The position numbers were made by a program, and so were the translations under genes. Positions 6,618-13,797 of a stretch of DNA of 18,104 bases are shown here, piece after piece. The stretch's first letter is position 1, and each line of letters opens with the position of its first letter. The notes beneath the pieces were generated by a model that did not search any database, was not told the origin of the DNA, and saw nothing but the letters and a program-made list of their open reading frames with translations. Source of the DNA: an uncultured Mucilaginibacter sp. Its GTDB lineage: Bacteria > Bacteroidota > Bacteroidia > Sphingobacteriales > Sphingobacteriaceae. The stretch covers positions 1-18,104 of the forward strand of contig CAISKH010000438.1 of NCBI GenBank assembly GCA_903885865.1, in the 5' to 3' direction.

Positions 6618-8381
6618 ATGAAACAATTTTTCAAATTTGTGTTGGCAACCTTCGTAGGCATAATTTTAACTACTATAATTGTAATTTTAGTTTTTGCAGG
6701 TATAATAGCAGCAGCCAGCAGCGATAAAACCGTTGTGGTTGATGCTAACTCTGTTTTGCACATAGCAATAAAATACCCTATATCCGAACGTACAGCAAGC
6801 AGCCCATTAGCGGCATTAAGCTTTTTGGGTCTTGATGGCGACAAATCAATAGGGCTGAAAGATATTTTAGCTAATATAAAAAAGGCGAAAACCGATGATA
6901 ACATCAAAGGTATATTTTTAGATGAAAGCTATATGTTATCGGGCGAAGCAACCACCGAAGAGATTCGTAATGCCCTTATCAATTTTAAAAAGTCGGGGAA
7001 GTTTGTTATCGCCTACTCCGAGATTTATACACAGGGATTTTATTACCTGGCATCTGTTGCCGATAAAGTTTATATTAACCCTAAAGGTATTTTTGAATTT
7101 AACGGCTTTAGCTCGCAGATCACGTTCGTGAAAGGCGCATTGGATAAATTAGGCATTGAGGCGCAGATCATTAAAGTAGGTACCTATAAAAGCGCCGTCG
7201 AACCGCTTATATTAACAAAAATGAGCGATGCTAACCGTTTGCAGGTTACTTCGTACCTGGGTTCGTTATACGATCATTTTTTAACCGGTATAGCTAAAAG
7301 CCGCCATATAAGCAAAGATTCGTTATTTGCTTATGCGAACCAGATGCGTATCAGGGAGCCCGAAGATGCATTAAAATACAAACTGGTTGACGGCTTAAAG
7401 TATAAAGACGAAATTTTGACTGAACTTAAAGAAAATACAAGCGTTAAACCTAAAGATGATTTGAAAAGCGTTGAATTAAGCGAGTATACCAAAAGCGGGG
7501 ACGAAGAAAATAAAGGGGTTTCTACCAATCGTATAGCGGTAGTTTATGCTTTGGGCGATATAGCAGGCGGCGAAGGCGATGATAACAGTATTGGGTCTGA
7601 AAGCATATCAAAAGCCTTGCGAAAGGTAAGGCTGGATAAAGACATCAAAGCGGTGGTTCTGCGCGTAAACTCACCCGGCGGCAGTTCACTGGCATCTGAT
7701 GTTATATGGCGCGAAGTAATGCTTACCAAAAAAGTTAAACCCATTATTGTATCAATGGGCGATGTAGCGGCCTCTGGCGGGTATTATATTTCGTGTGCGG
7801 CCGATTCTATTTTTGCCGAACCCAATACCATTACCGGCTCAATAGGTATTTTCGCCATACTGCCCAATATGCAAAAGCTATTTAACAGCAAACTTGGCGT
7901 AACCTTTGATGGCGTTAAAACCGGCAAATTTGCCGATCTCGGCAATACAACCAGACCGTTAACCCCCGACGAAAAAGCTATACTGCAAAGTGAGATAAAC
8001 CACGGCTACGACGATTTTACAAAAGCAGTTGCGGCAGGGCGCCATAAAACACAAGCTTATATAAACAGTATTGGCCAGGGCCGTGTGTGGACGGGCGCAC
8101 AAGCCCTGAATATTGGCCTGGTTGACCGTTTAGGCAATATTGACGATGCCGTAAAATCGGCAGCTAAGAAAGCTAAATTAAAAAACTACAGGCTGGTTGC
8201 TTTTCCTGAACAAAAAAGCGTTCTCAACAAATTAAGCTCCGGCTTCGGCGCCGATATGAAAACCCGTATGCTTAAAGCAGAACTAGGCGAAAACTACAGC
8301 GTTTACGAGCAAATAAAAAACGTAACCCAAATGATGCGTACCCCGTTGGCCCGAATGGAGTATGATGTGGTGGTGAAGTAG
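6618..8381 (+). CDS. sppA: Signal peptide peptidase SppA, long (67K) type
   Basis: Membrane-anchored serine protease that degrades cleaved signal peptides. 587 residues, matching the tandem-domain E. coli-type enzyme rather than the short form. One membrane helix at about 7-33. The N-terminal repeat carries the catalytic lysine K191 in VGTYKSAVEP. The C-terminal repeat carries the nucleophile S386 in GDVAASGGYY, after LRVNSPGGSS (348-357), which forms the oxyanion region. ITGSIGIF follows directly. This Ser/Lys dyad split over two repeats is the known arrangement for the 67K family. A charged segment at about 270-300 links the repeats. The gene stands alone; the downstream higBA pair has its own spacer. 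Confidence 0.96.
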   Translation: MKQFFKFVLATFVGIILTTIIVILVFAGIIAAASSDKTVVVDANSVLHIAIKYPISERTASSPLAALSFLGLDGDKSIGLKDILANIKKAKTDDNIKGIFLDESYMLSGEATTEEIRNALINFKKSGKFVIAYSEIYTQGFYYLASVADKVYINPKGIFEFNGFSSQITFVKGALDKLGIEAQIIKVGTYKSAVEPLILTKMSDANRLQVTSYLGSLYDHFLTGIAKSRHISKDSLFAYANQMRIREPEDALKYKLVDGLKYKDEILTELKENTSVKPKDDLKSVELSEYTKSGDEENKGVSTNRIAVVYALGDIAGGEGDDNSIGSESISKALRKVRLDKDIKAVVLRVNSPGGSSLASDVIWREVMLTKKVKPIIVSMGDVAASGGYYISCAADSIFAEPNTITGSIGIFAILPNMQKLFNSKLGVTFDGVKTGKFADLGNTTRPLTPDEKAILQSEINHGYDDFTKAVAAGRHKTQAYINSIGQGRVWTGAQALNIGLVDRLGNIDDAVKSAAKKAKLKNYRLVAFPEQKSVLNKLSSGFGADMKTRMLKAELGENYSVYEQIKNVTQMMRTPLARMEYDVVVK

Positions 8382-8426
8382 GAATCTTATCCAAAATATT
8401 CTTAAAATTTGCATTTTAAAATTGAC

Positions 8427-8451
8427 AATTGTAAATTTACAGTTTACAATT
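8427..8451 (+). promoter_or_regulatory. Palindromic operator candidate of higBA
   Basis: Arms AATTGTAAA (8427-8435) and TTTACAATT (8443-8451) are perfect inverted repeats around a 7-base spacer. Inside lies the perfect 10-base palindrome GTAAATTTAC (8431-8440), so the half-site GTAAA/TTTAC occurs three times. The site ends four bases before the higB ATG, where HigA-type antitoxins are known to repress their own operon. Assignment to HigA is an inference from position. Confidence 0.6.
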
Positions 8452-8455
8452 AAAC

Positions 8456-8740
8456 ATGATCCAAAGTTTTAAGCACAAAGGACTTCGGCTATTATGGGAG
8501 CACGGGAATACCAGTAAATTACCTGCTGACCAAATCAATCGGATTGAAAGAATGTTAAACGTTATTGATAGCGCACAACAAGTACCTGAAGATTTTGGAG
8601 CTTTTCAAAACTGGAATATCCACAAGCTTTCAGGTGACCTCAAAGATTATTGGAGTATTAAGGTAAACAAGAATTATCGAATAATATTCAGTTTTGATGG
8701 CCAGCATGCTTATGACCTTGATTACATTGATTATCATTAG
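8456..8740 (+). CDS. higB: HigB-type toxin (RelE/ParE superfamily mRNA interferase)
   Basis: 94 residues, the usual length. HigB toxins cleave mRNA in the ribosome during stress or plasmid/locus loss. The C-terminal half carries the family pattern WNIHKLSGDLKDYWSIKV followed by NYRIIFSF and a terminal AYDLDYIDYH, typical of the Proteus HigB branch. The N-terminus (IQSFKHKGLRLLWEHG) also fits. It is followed after 3 bases by higA; toxin before antitoxin is the diagnostic higBA order. The ATG is preceded by a palindromic operator candidate. Whether the toxin is active cannot be read from sequence, but there is no truncation. Confidence 0.93.
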   Translation: MIQSFKHKGLRLLWEHGNTSKLPADQINRIERMLNVIDSAQQVPEDFGAFQNWNIHKLSGDLKDYWSIKVNKNYRIIFSFDGQHAYDLDYIDYH

Positions 8741-8743
8741 AAA

Positions 8744-9049
8744 ATGTGTATGAAAAGACAAATGAGACACATACATCCCGGCGAAGTTTTGCGGGAAGAA
8801 GTAATTGCAGCCAATGAATTGACGGTGACCGCCGCTGCAAAAATGTTGGGTATTTCCCGTCAAAGCCTGAATAAAATAATTCATGAGCAATCGGACATTA
8901 CTCCTGAAATGTCTTTCAGAATAGCCAAAGTATTTGGCGGAACGGCTGATATCTGGGCTAATATGCAAACTAAATTTAACTTGCATTTGGCAGAAGAGAA
9001 GACAAAAGAGTTAAATTTGAAGCCGTATCATTACAAACATTCCGCTTAA
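8744..9049 (+). CDS. higA: HigA-type antitoxin, XRE-family DNA-binding protein
   Basis: 101 residues. Binds and neutralises HigB and represses the operon. The N-terminal HPGEVLREEV (11-20) is the HigA family signature; a helix-turn-helix covers about 28-62 (TAAAKMLGISRQSLNKII, then ITPEMSFRIAKVFGG). The end, ADIWANMQTKFNLHLAEE, is also typical. The start may be the ATG at 8744 or the one at 8750 (MKRQ); both keep the domain complete. Translation is probably coupled to higB, whose stop is three bases upstream. The DNA between higA and the following gene is only 29 bp, so read-through into polX is possible. Confidence 0.93.
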   Translation: MCMKRQMRHIHPGEVLREEVIAANELTVTAAAKMLGISRQSLNKIIHEQSDITPEMSFRIAKVFGGTADIWANMQTKFNLHLAEEKTKELNLKPYHYKHSA

Positions 9050-9078
9050 CCTGTTGGTTATTTAGCAGAAACCAAATT

Positions 9079-10752
9079 ATGGAAAACAAACCCATAGCCC
9101 GTAAACTCCGCCTGCTATCCCAATTAATGGAGCTACATGATATTAACCCGTTCAAGGTAAAATCAATAGCTAACGCTGCTTTTAAGGTGGATAAATTGCC
9201 CTTTACTGTTGCGGATAAAAGTTTTGAAGAACTGGAAAAAATTGATGGCGTAGGCAAAAGCCTGGCAGCAAAAATAGTTGAACTGTTGAACACCGGCACC
9301 ATGGCCGAGATGGAAGAGTTATTAGCTGCTACCCCACCCGGCGTTGTTCAAATGATGGGTATAAAAGGCATCGGCGCTAAAAAAGTATCAGTTATCTGGC
9401 ATGAAATGGGTATTGAGACCGTGGGTGAGCTTTATTATGCCTGTAATGAGAACCGTTTAATAGAAACAAAAGGTTTCGGTTTAAAAACGCAGGAAGAGAT
9501 ACGCAAAGCCATTGAATTTGCGATGGCCAGCAGCGGCAAATTTTTGTATGCGCAAATTGAGCAGGAAGCCAAACAGCTGATAGGACAATTCAGGGATATA
9601 TTTTCAAACGTCTTGGTAGAGCTAGCGGGCGATTTTCGCCGCTTATGCGAAATTATTACCGAGCTTACGGTTGTATTGGGTACGCGCGATAAAGAAATAG
9701 CCTTTACCACCGTTCTGCAATCTGATATACTTAAAAAAGTAACCGTTAAAGAACATCACCTGGAAGGAGAGTTGGAAAATGGATTGAAAGTATGCGTTTT
9801 TTGTGTAGAGAAGCGATATTTTTTTAAGACCTATTTTGAAAAAACAGGAAACGACGAACACGTTAAGGCCGTTTTAGCGCGCGCCGTTGAAGAACCGGAC
9901 CAGCCCGAAAGCGAAGAAATGATTTACCAAAAAGCAGGGCTGGAATTTATAATGCCCGAGCTGCGCGAAGGCACCACCTTTATTGAAAAGGCCGCGACCA
10001 ATAAACTGCCGCAATTAATAAACTATAATGACTTGAAAGGCACATTGCACAACCATAGTACCTGGAGCGATGGTGTTAATACGGTAGAAGAAATGGCGCT
10101 GTATTGCCGTGATAAACTGAAGCTGGAATACCTGGGGATGTGCGACCATAGCAAAAGCGCTTTTTACGCCAAAGGGTTAAGCATTGAGCAGGTTTTACAG
10201 CAGCAGGAAGAAATTGATCATCTCAATAAAAAAATCAGCGATTTTTATGTGTTTAAGGGTATTGAGTCGGATATTTTAAATGATGGCTCGCTTGATTATC
10301 CTGAAGAAATATTGAAAAAATTTGATTTTATAGTGGCCTCGGTACACTCGAACCTGAAAATGAACGAAGAAAAGGCGACCGAACGATTGATAAAAGCTAT
10401 TGAAAACCCCTACACCACCATACTTGGCCACCCTACAGGCCGATTATTATTAAGCCGTAATGGTTATACCTTCGATCATAAAAAGGTAATCGATGCCTGC
10501 GCTGCAAATAATGTAGTAATAGAAATTAATGCCAATCCGCTGCGCCTTGATTTGGATTGGCGCTGGCACCAATACGCGCTGGACAGGGGTGTTTGGCTAT
10601 CAATTAACCCCGACGCGCACCGTAACGAAGGATTTTTAGATATGCATTATGGCATATTAGTTGCCCGTAAAGGCGGTTTATACAAAGAAAGATGTTTGAA
10701 TGCATTATCATTGCAGGAAATAACGCAGGTTTTTAAAGCGAAGAAAAAATAA
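9079..10752 (+). CDS. PolX-type protein: HhH plus degraded X-family polymerase domain plus PHP exonuclease domain
   Basis: 557 residues in the bacterial PolX layout. Helix-hairpin-helix motifs at about 52-66 (IDGVGKSLAAKI), 93-105 (MGIKGIGAKK) and 130-142. A nucleotidyltransferase-like palm starts at about 165. The C-terminal PHP domain (from 319) has its metal ligands: H324/H326, D331, D356/H357, the glutamate of GIESDI, VHSN, GHP and NPDAH, so it should be an active phosphoesterase or 3'-5' nuclease. The palm motif is broken: the segment AGDFRRLCEIITELTVV (183-199) has D185 for the usual serine, and E195 and T197 where canonical PolX has the paired catalytic aspartates; the third aspartate position falls at C239. 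Polymerase activity is therefore unlikely. Noncanonical PolX proteins that lack polymerase activity but keep exonuclease activity have been described. It is followed after 4 bases by gmhA and likely co-transcribed. Confidence 0.9.
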   Translation: MENKPIARKLRLLSQLMELHDINPFKVKSIANAAFKVDKLPFTVADKSFEELEKIDGVGKSLAAKIVELLNTGTMAEMEELLAATPPGVVQMMGIKGIGAKKVSVIWHEMGIETVGELYYACNENRLIETKGFGLKTQEEIRKAIEFAMASSGKFLYAQIEQEAKQLIGQFRDIFSNVLVELAGDFRRLCEIITELTVVLGTRDKEIAFTTVLQSDILKKVTVKEHHLEGELENGLKVCVFCVEKRYFFKTYFEKTGNDEHVKAVLARAVEEPDQPESEEMIYQKAGLEFIMPELREGTTFIEKAATNKLPQLINYNDLKGTLHNHSTWSDGVNTVEEMALYCRDKLKLEYLGMCDHSKSAFYAKGLSIEQVLQQQEEIDHLNKKISDFYVFKGIESDILNDGSLDYPEEILKKFDFIVASVHSNLKMNEEKATERLIKAIENPYTTILGHPTGRLLLSRNGYTFDHKKVIDACAANNVVIEINANPLRLDLDWRWHQYALDRGVWLSINPDAHRNEGFLDMHYGILVARKGGLYKERCLNALSLQEITQVFKAKKK

Positions 10753-10756
10753 ACAA

Positions 10757-11311
10757 ATGGTTATTGAAGAACTTAAGGACCATCAGCATATTATTCAAAA
10801 GGTAATAGACACCCTTGCGCCGGATATTGAAAAGGCCTGCGGAATGATAACTGCTGCAATAAAAAATGGCAATAAAGTTTTAATTGCGGGCAATGGCGGA
10901 AGCGCCGCAGATGCACAGCATATTGCTGCTGAACTAAGCGGGCGCTTTGTTAAAGACCGCAGGGCTTTGCCCGGAATAGCACTTACTACTGATACATCAG
11001 CTATTACATCAATAGCTAATGATTATGGTTACGAGCATGTTTTTTCGCGCCAGCTGGAAGCATTGGCGCAACCCGGCGATCTGTTTATTGGTATTTCAAC
11101 CAGCGGTAATAGTAAAGGGATATTGAATGCATTCAAGTCAGCAAAAAACGGCGGCTGTGCAACTCTAGGCCTTTCGGGGTGTAACGGCGGAGGAATGAAT
11201 GGGCTTTGCGACCTGAATATCATCATACCATCAACCATTACGGCACGCATACAAGAAATGCATATTCTTATAGGACATATACTTTGCAAATCAGTCGATG
11301 ACCTGTTTTAG
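10757..11311 (+). CDS. gmhA: D-sedoheptulose 7-phosphate isomerase
   Basis: First step of ADP-heptose synthesis: converts sedoheptulose 7-phosphate to heptose 7-phosphate in the cytoplasm. 184 residues, a SIS-domain protein. LIAGNGGSAADAQHIAAEL (42-60) contains the sugar-phosphate loop and zinc/catalytic residues (H55, E59). GISTSGNSKGILNA (112-125) is the second SIS loop. IQEMHILIGH (165-174) supplies Q/E and the late catalytic histidine H174. The start ATG is 4 bases after the PolX stop. It is followed 12 bases on by rfaE2, the adenylyltransferase of the same pathway, which supports the call. The intermediate kinase (rfaE1) and phosphatase (gmhB) are not in this window. Confidence 0.95.
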   Translation: MVIEELKDHQHIIQKVIDTLAPDIEKACGMITAAIKNGNKVLIAGNGGSAADAQHIAAELSGRFVKDRRALPGIALTTDTSAITSIANDYGYEHVFSRQLEALAQPGDLFIGISTSGNSKGILNAFKSAKNGGCATLGLSGCNGGGMNGLCDLNIIIPSTITARIQEMHILIGHILCKSVDDLF

Positions 11312-11323
11312 TAGTTTGATGAT

Positions 11324-11827
11324 ATGAGAGCCCAGTTAGAACATACCCTTTTAAGTAAAATATTGAACACAGAACCGCTTAAAAGAAAAATCGCTTCATG
11401 GAAGTTCCTGGGCCAAAAAGTGGTTTTTACCAATGGTGTATTCGATCTGCTGCATACGGGCCATATAACTTACCTCGTAAAGGCAGCTGAATTGGGCGAA
11501 AGGCTGATCATCGGTTTAAATACAGATGCCTCGGTAAAACGCTTAAAAGGCCCTGAAAGGCCTGTAAATAACCAGGAAAGCCGGGCTTTATTATTGGCCG
11601 CTTTGTTTTTTGTTGACGCGATAGTATTGTTTGATGAAGATACACCGCTGAACCTGATCACTGAACTGATGCCCGATATACTGGTAAAAGGCGCTGATTA
11701 CACTACTGATAGCATTATTGGCGGTAAAGAAGTAATTGCCAATGGCGGCGAGGTGAAAACAATTGATCTGGTTGAAGGCTATTCTTCAACGGCTATTATT
11801 CAAAAGATCAGGAACCAGGTTACCTAA
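11324..11827 (+). CDS. rfaE2: D-glycero-beta-D-manno-heptose 1-phosphate adenylyltransferase
   Basis: Makes ADP-heptose from heptose 1-phosphate and ATP. 167 residues, the size of the stand-alone C-terminal domain of E. coli HldE; the kinase half is not attached here. The cytidylyltransferase-fold signature TNGVFDLLHTGHITYL has H44 and H47 of the HxGH motif. GLNTDASVKRLKGPERPVNN, FDEDTP and ILVKGADYT then the C-terminal GYSSTAIIQKI (157-ish) complete the family pattern. It is probably translationally linked with gmhA upstream and the heptosyltransferase 10 bases downstream. The separate form of the gene is common in Bacteroidota. Confidence 0.94.
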   Translation: MRAQLEHTLLSKILNTEPLKRKIASWKFLGQKVVFTNGVFDLLHTGHITYLVKAAELGERLIIGLNTDASVKRLKGPERPVNNQESRALLLAALFFVDAIVLFDEDTPLNLITELMPDILVKGADYTTDSIIGGKEVIANGGEVKTIDLVEGYSSTAIIQKIRNQVT

Positions 11828-11837
11828 GCAGCGCGAA

Positions 11838-12803
11838 ATGAAGATACTGGTTATCCGTTTTAGCTCAATGGGCGATATCATTTACACGACCCCCGTTGTG
11901 CGCTGCCTGAAAAAACAACTGCCGCGGGCCGAAATTCATTTTTTAACCAAACCTGCCTTTAAGTTCATTTACGATAACAATCCTTACGTAGATCAATTGC
12001 TTTTGTTAAAACCCGATCTGTCCGACACGATCAAAGAGATTAAAGCCGGGCAGTATAACTATATCATTGATCTGCATAACAACCTGCGTACCGCATTAAT
12101 TAAGATCAGGACAGGTATCCCCTCATCAACTTATAAAAAACAAGCTATACGCAAATGGCTGAGTTTAAAATTGAATTTAAAACTGGTACCTCCTGTACAT
12201 TTGGTCGACCGGTATATGAAAACTGTTGCATTTTTAGGGGTAAAAAATGACGAACAGCCTATTGATTATTATATCAAAGAAGACTATCAGCTGGATAAGT
12301 TACTTCCCGTTTCGCACCGGAACAATTACACCGCATTTATTATTGGCGCTACGCATTTTACCAAACGTATGCCGAACGAAAAAATAATCAGTATATGCCG
12401 TGTGCTCAATGGCCCGGTTGTATTGCTTGGCGGTAATGATGTTAAAGCCAATGGCGATAGTATTGCGGCAGCCATTGGGAGCAAAATATATAATGCCTGC
12501 GGTATAACCTCGCTGGACGAGTCGGTGTTCCTGGTATCAAAGGCGGCAAATGTAGTAGGTTTTGATACCGGCCTAACCCACATTGCTGAAGCTTTTAACA
12601 GGCCCTTAGTATCTATATGGGGTGGTACCGCGCCCGAATTATTGGGCGTACAGCCCTATAAGGTAAAACAAGTTTTAGTTGCCGGTATTGAACTGCACTG
12701 CAGGCCCTGCTCAAAATTTGGATTGCCCGCGTGCCCGTTGGGGCATTTTAAATGTATGAATGATATTCCTGAAAAAGAGATCATTAATTTTGTTAACGGT
12801 TAA
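11838..12803 (+). CDS. Glycosyltransferase family 9 protein, heptosyltransferase-like
   Basis: Probably adds a heptose from ADP-heptose to the LPS inner core on the cytoplasmic face of the membrane. The ATG at 11838 gives 321 residues starting MKILVIRFSSMGDIIYTTPV, the classic GT9 N-terminus; the frame is open further upstream into rfaE2 but that is not family sequence. Later motifs: DLHNNLRTALIK, FIIGATHFTKRMP, VVLLGGNDVKANG, and the nucleotide-sugar site VVGFDTGLTHIAEAFNRPLVSIWGG. The C-terminal cysteine-rich HCRPCSKFGLPACPLGHFKC is common in Bacteroidota GT9 enzymes. Its place right after gmhA and rfaE2 supports heptose as the donor. Which core position it modifies cannot be told. Confidence 0.88.
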   Translation: MKILVIRFSSMGDIIYTTPVVRCLKKQLPRAEIHFLTKPAFKFIYDNNPYVDQLLLLKPDLSDTIKEIKAGQYNYIIDLHNNLRTALIKIRTGIPSSTYKKQAIRKWLSLKLNLKLVPPVHLVDRYMKTVAFLGVKNDEQPIDYYIKEDYQLDKLLPVSHRNNYTAFIIGATHFTKRMPNEKIISICRVLNGPVVLLGGNDVKANGDSIAAAIGSKIYNACGITSLDESVFLVSKAANVVGFDTGLTHIAEAFNRPLVSIWGGTAPELLGVQPYKVKQVLVAGIELHCRPCSKFGLPACPLGHFKCMNDIPEKEIINFVNG

Positions 12804-12863
12804 CATGACCGAAACAAGACACAGGTATTGATGTTGTTTAAAAAAAGGAAGATTTCCATAGTT

Positions 12864-12894
12864 TTGAGAGTTGCCTGTTCAACTAATTAATTTG
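12864..12894 (+). promoter_or_regulatory. Candidate sixA promoter
   Basis: TTG at 12864-12866 and TTAATTTG at 12887-12894 (one mismatch from TAnnTTTG) are 20 bases apart. The -7 element ends seven bases before the sixA ATG, so a transcript from it would have almost no leader. Confidence 0.3.
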
Positions 12895-12901
12895 CAGCGT
12901 T

Positions 12902-13375
12902 ATGAAAAAGCTATTACTAATAAGACATGCCCGGGCGACACATGAAAAAGGCTACCAGGATTTTGAACGGCCGCTGCAATATTCGGGTTTGCAGGATGCC
13001 GCGGTGATGGCAGGTCGTTTAAAAGCCCATTCGCTCATTCCGCAGTTATTGGTATCAAGCCCGGCTTTGCGTACAATAAGTACAGCCAATGTGTTTTCAC
13101 AACATTTATCCATACCAGCGGTGCATGAAATAAAAGGTATTTATGAAGCCGGTCAGAATGAATTAATTGAAATTGTTAAAGACCTTCCTGATGAACAGGA
13201 TATTATCGGCCTGGTTGGCCATAACCCCGGCATAAGCTACTTATTGCACTACCTGACGCGGCAAATACTGGATATGCCGACATGCGCGGTTGCCCTTATT
13301 GAATTTAATATAACCAAATGGAACGCCGTACATGATAATGGCAAACTGGTATATTTTGACTACCCCAAAACATGA
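12902..13375 (+). CDS. sixA: Phosphohistidine phosphatase SixA-like (histidine phosphatase superfamily)
   Basis: 157 residues, the normal size for SixA. The N-terminal LLLIRHARATHEKGYQDFER contains the RHG-type motif as RHA (R8, H9 nucleophile). VSSPALRTISTA (51-62) gives the second arginine R57. GLVGHNPGISYLL (103-115) gives the second catalytic histidine H107. SixA in E. coli removes phosphate from the HPt domain of ArcB and from Npr. The same window encodes a lone HPt protein about 7 kb away, but nothing in the sequence links the two. A broader small-molecule phosphatase role cannot be excluded. The gene is separated from the heptose block by 98 bp. Confidence 0.88.
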   Translation: MKKLLLIRHARATHEKGYQDFERPLQYSGLQDAAVMAGRLKAHSLIPQLLVSSPALRTISTANVFSQHLSIPAVHEIKGIYEAGQNELIEIVKDLPDEQDIIGLVGHNPGISYLLHYLTRQILDMPTCAVALIEFNITKWNAVHDNGKLVYFDYPKT

Positions 13376-13394
13376 ATTCAGCCTTTAAATAAGG

Positions 13395-13422
13395 TTGAGT
13401 TTTTACTCGCTGCAAATCTTTG
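13395..13422 (+). promoter_or_regulatory. Candidate promoter for the lapA-like gene and the dehydrogenase
   Basis: TTG at 13395-13397, a 17-base spacer, then AATCTTTG at 13415-13422, one base from TAnnTTTG and followed by CGCAC, close to the common Bacteroidota form TAnCTTTGCAC. It lies 91 bases before the ATG at 13514. Confidence 0.38.
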
Positions 13423-13513
13423 CGCACTTTACCTGGTGCTCCTCCTGTTAGTAAATGAATTTTAATTACACGTTTAAAAAGCGGATATTAGCTAAACTGT
13501 TAAATCATTTATC

Positions 13514-13792
13514 ATGCGCATAAAAACAATGGTCATCATTTTTATTACGGTATTGCTTACCGTAATACTGATGCAAAATACGGAATCGGTAAAATTCACT
13601 TTTTTGTTTAGTACGTTCTATTTGTCAAAACTGGCAGCCATGGCCGGTGTGTCGGGTATCGCGTTTATTTTGGGGGTGCTGGTGGGCCGACCAAAAAAAG
13701 TACGGAGCATTAGCGGTAGTTTTCCGGACGATGATCACCGGGAAGAAAAAACTGGTACACTTAGCGACGAGGACCGGGACTATATCAATTAA
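13514..13792 (+). CDS. LapA-like (DUF1049) small membrane protein
   Basis: 92 residues with two hydrophobic helices (about 5-20 and 40-58) separated by a short extramembrane piece containing QNTESVKFTFLF, the signature region of the LapA domain. The tail (59-92) is charged and cytoplasmic, beginning GRPKKVR and ending in an acidic stretch. In E. coli, LapA works with LapB in control of LPS synthesis, but most small LapA-domain proteins outside Proteobacteria are uncharacterised and no lapB-like gene is present. The stop is 5 bases before the next gene, so the two are probably co-transcribed. Confidence 0.75.
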   Translation: MRIKTMVIIFITVLLTVILMQNTESVKFTFLFSTFYLSKLAAMAGVSGIAFILGVLVGRPKKVRSISGSFPDDDHREEKTGTLSDEDRDYIN

Positions 13793-13797
13793 TTATC

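Noticed and set aside
6521..6907. Minus-strand open frame across the folK/sppA gap
   Set aside because: It is antisense to the sppA signal anchor and runs through the sppA promoter; the hydrophobic look mirrors the sppA membrane segment.
11763..11837. Heptosyltransferase start inside rfaE2
   Set aside because: The GT9 family begins at MKILVIRFSSMGD; upstream residues read from another frame of rfaE2.
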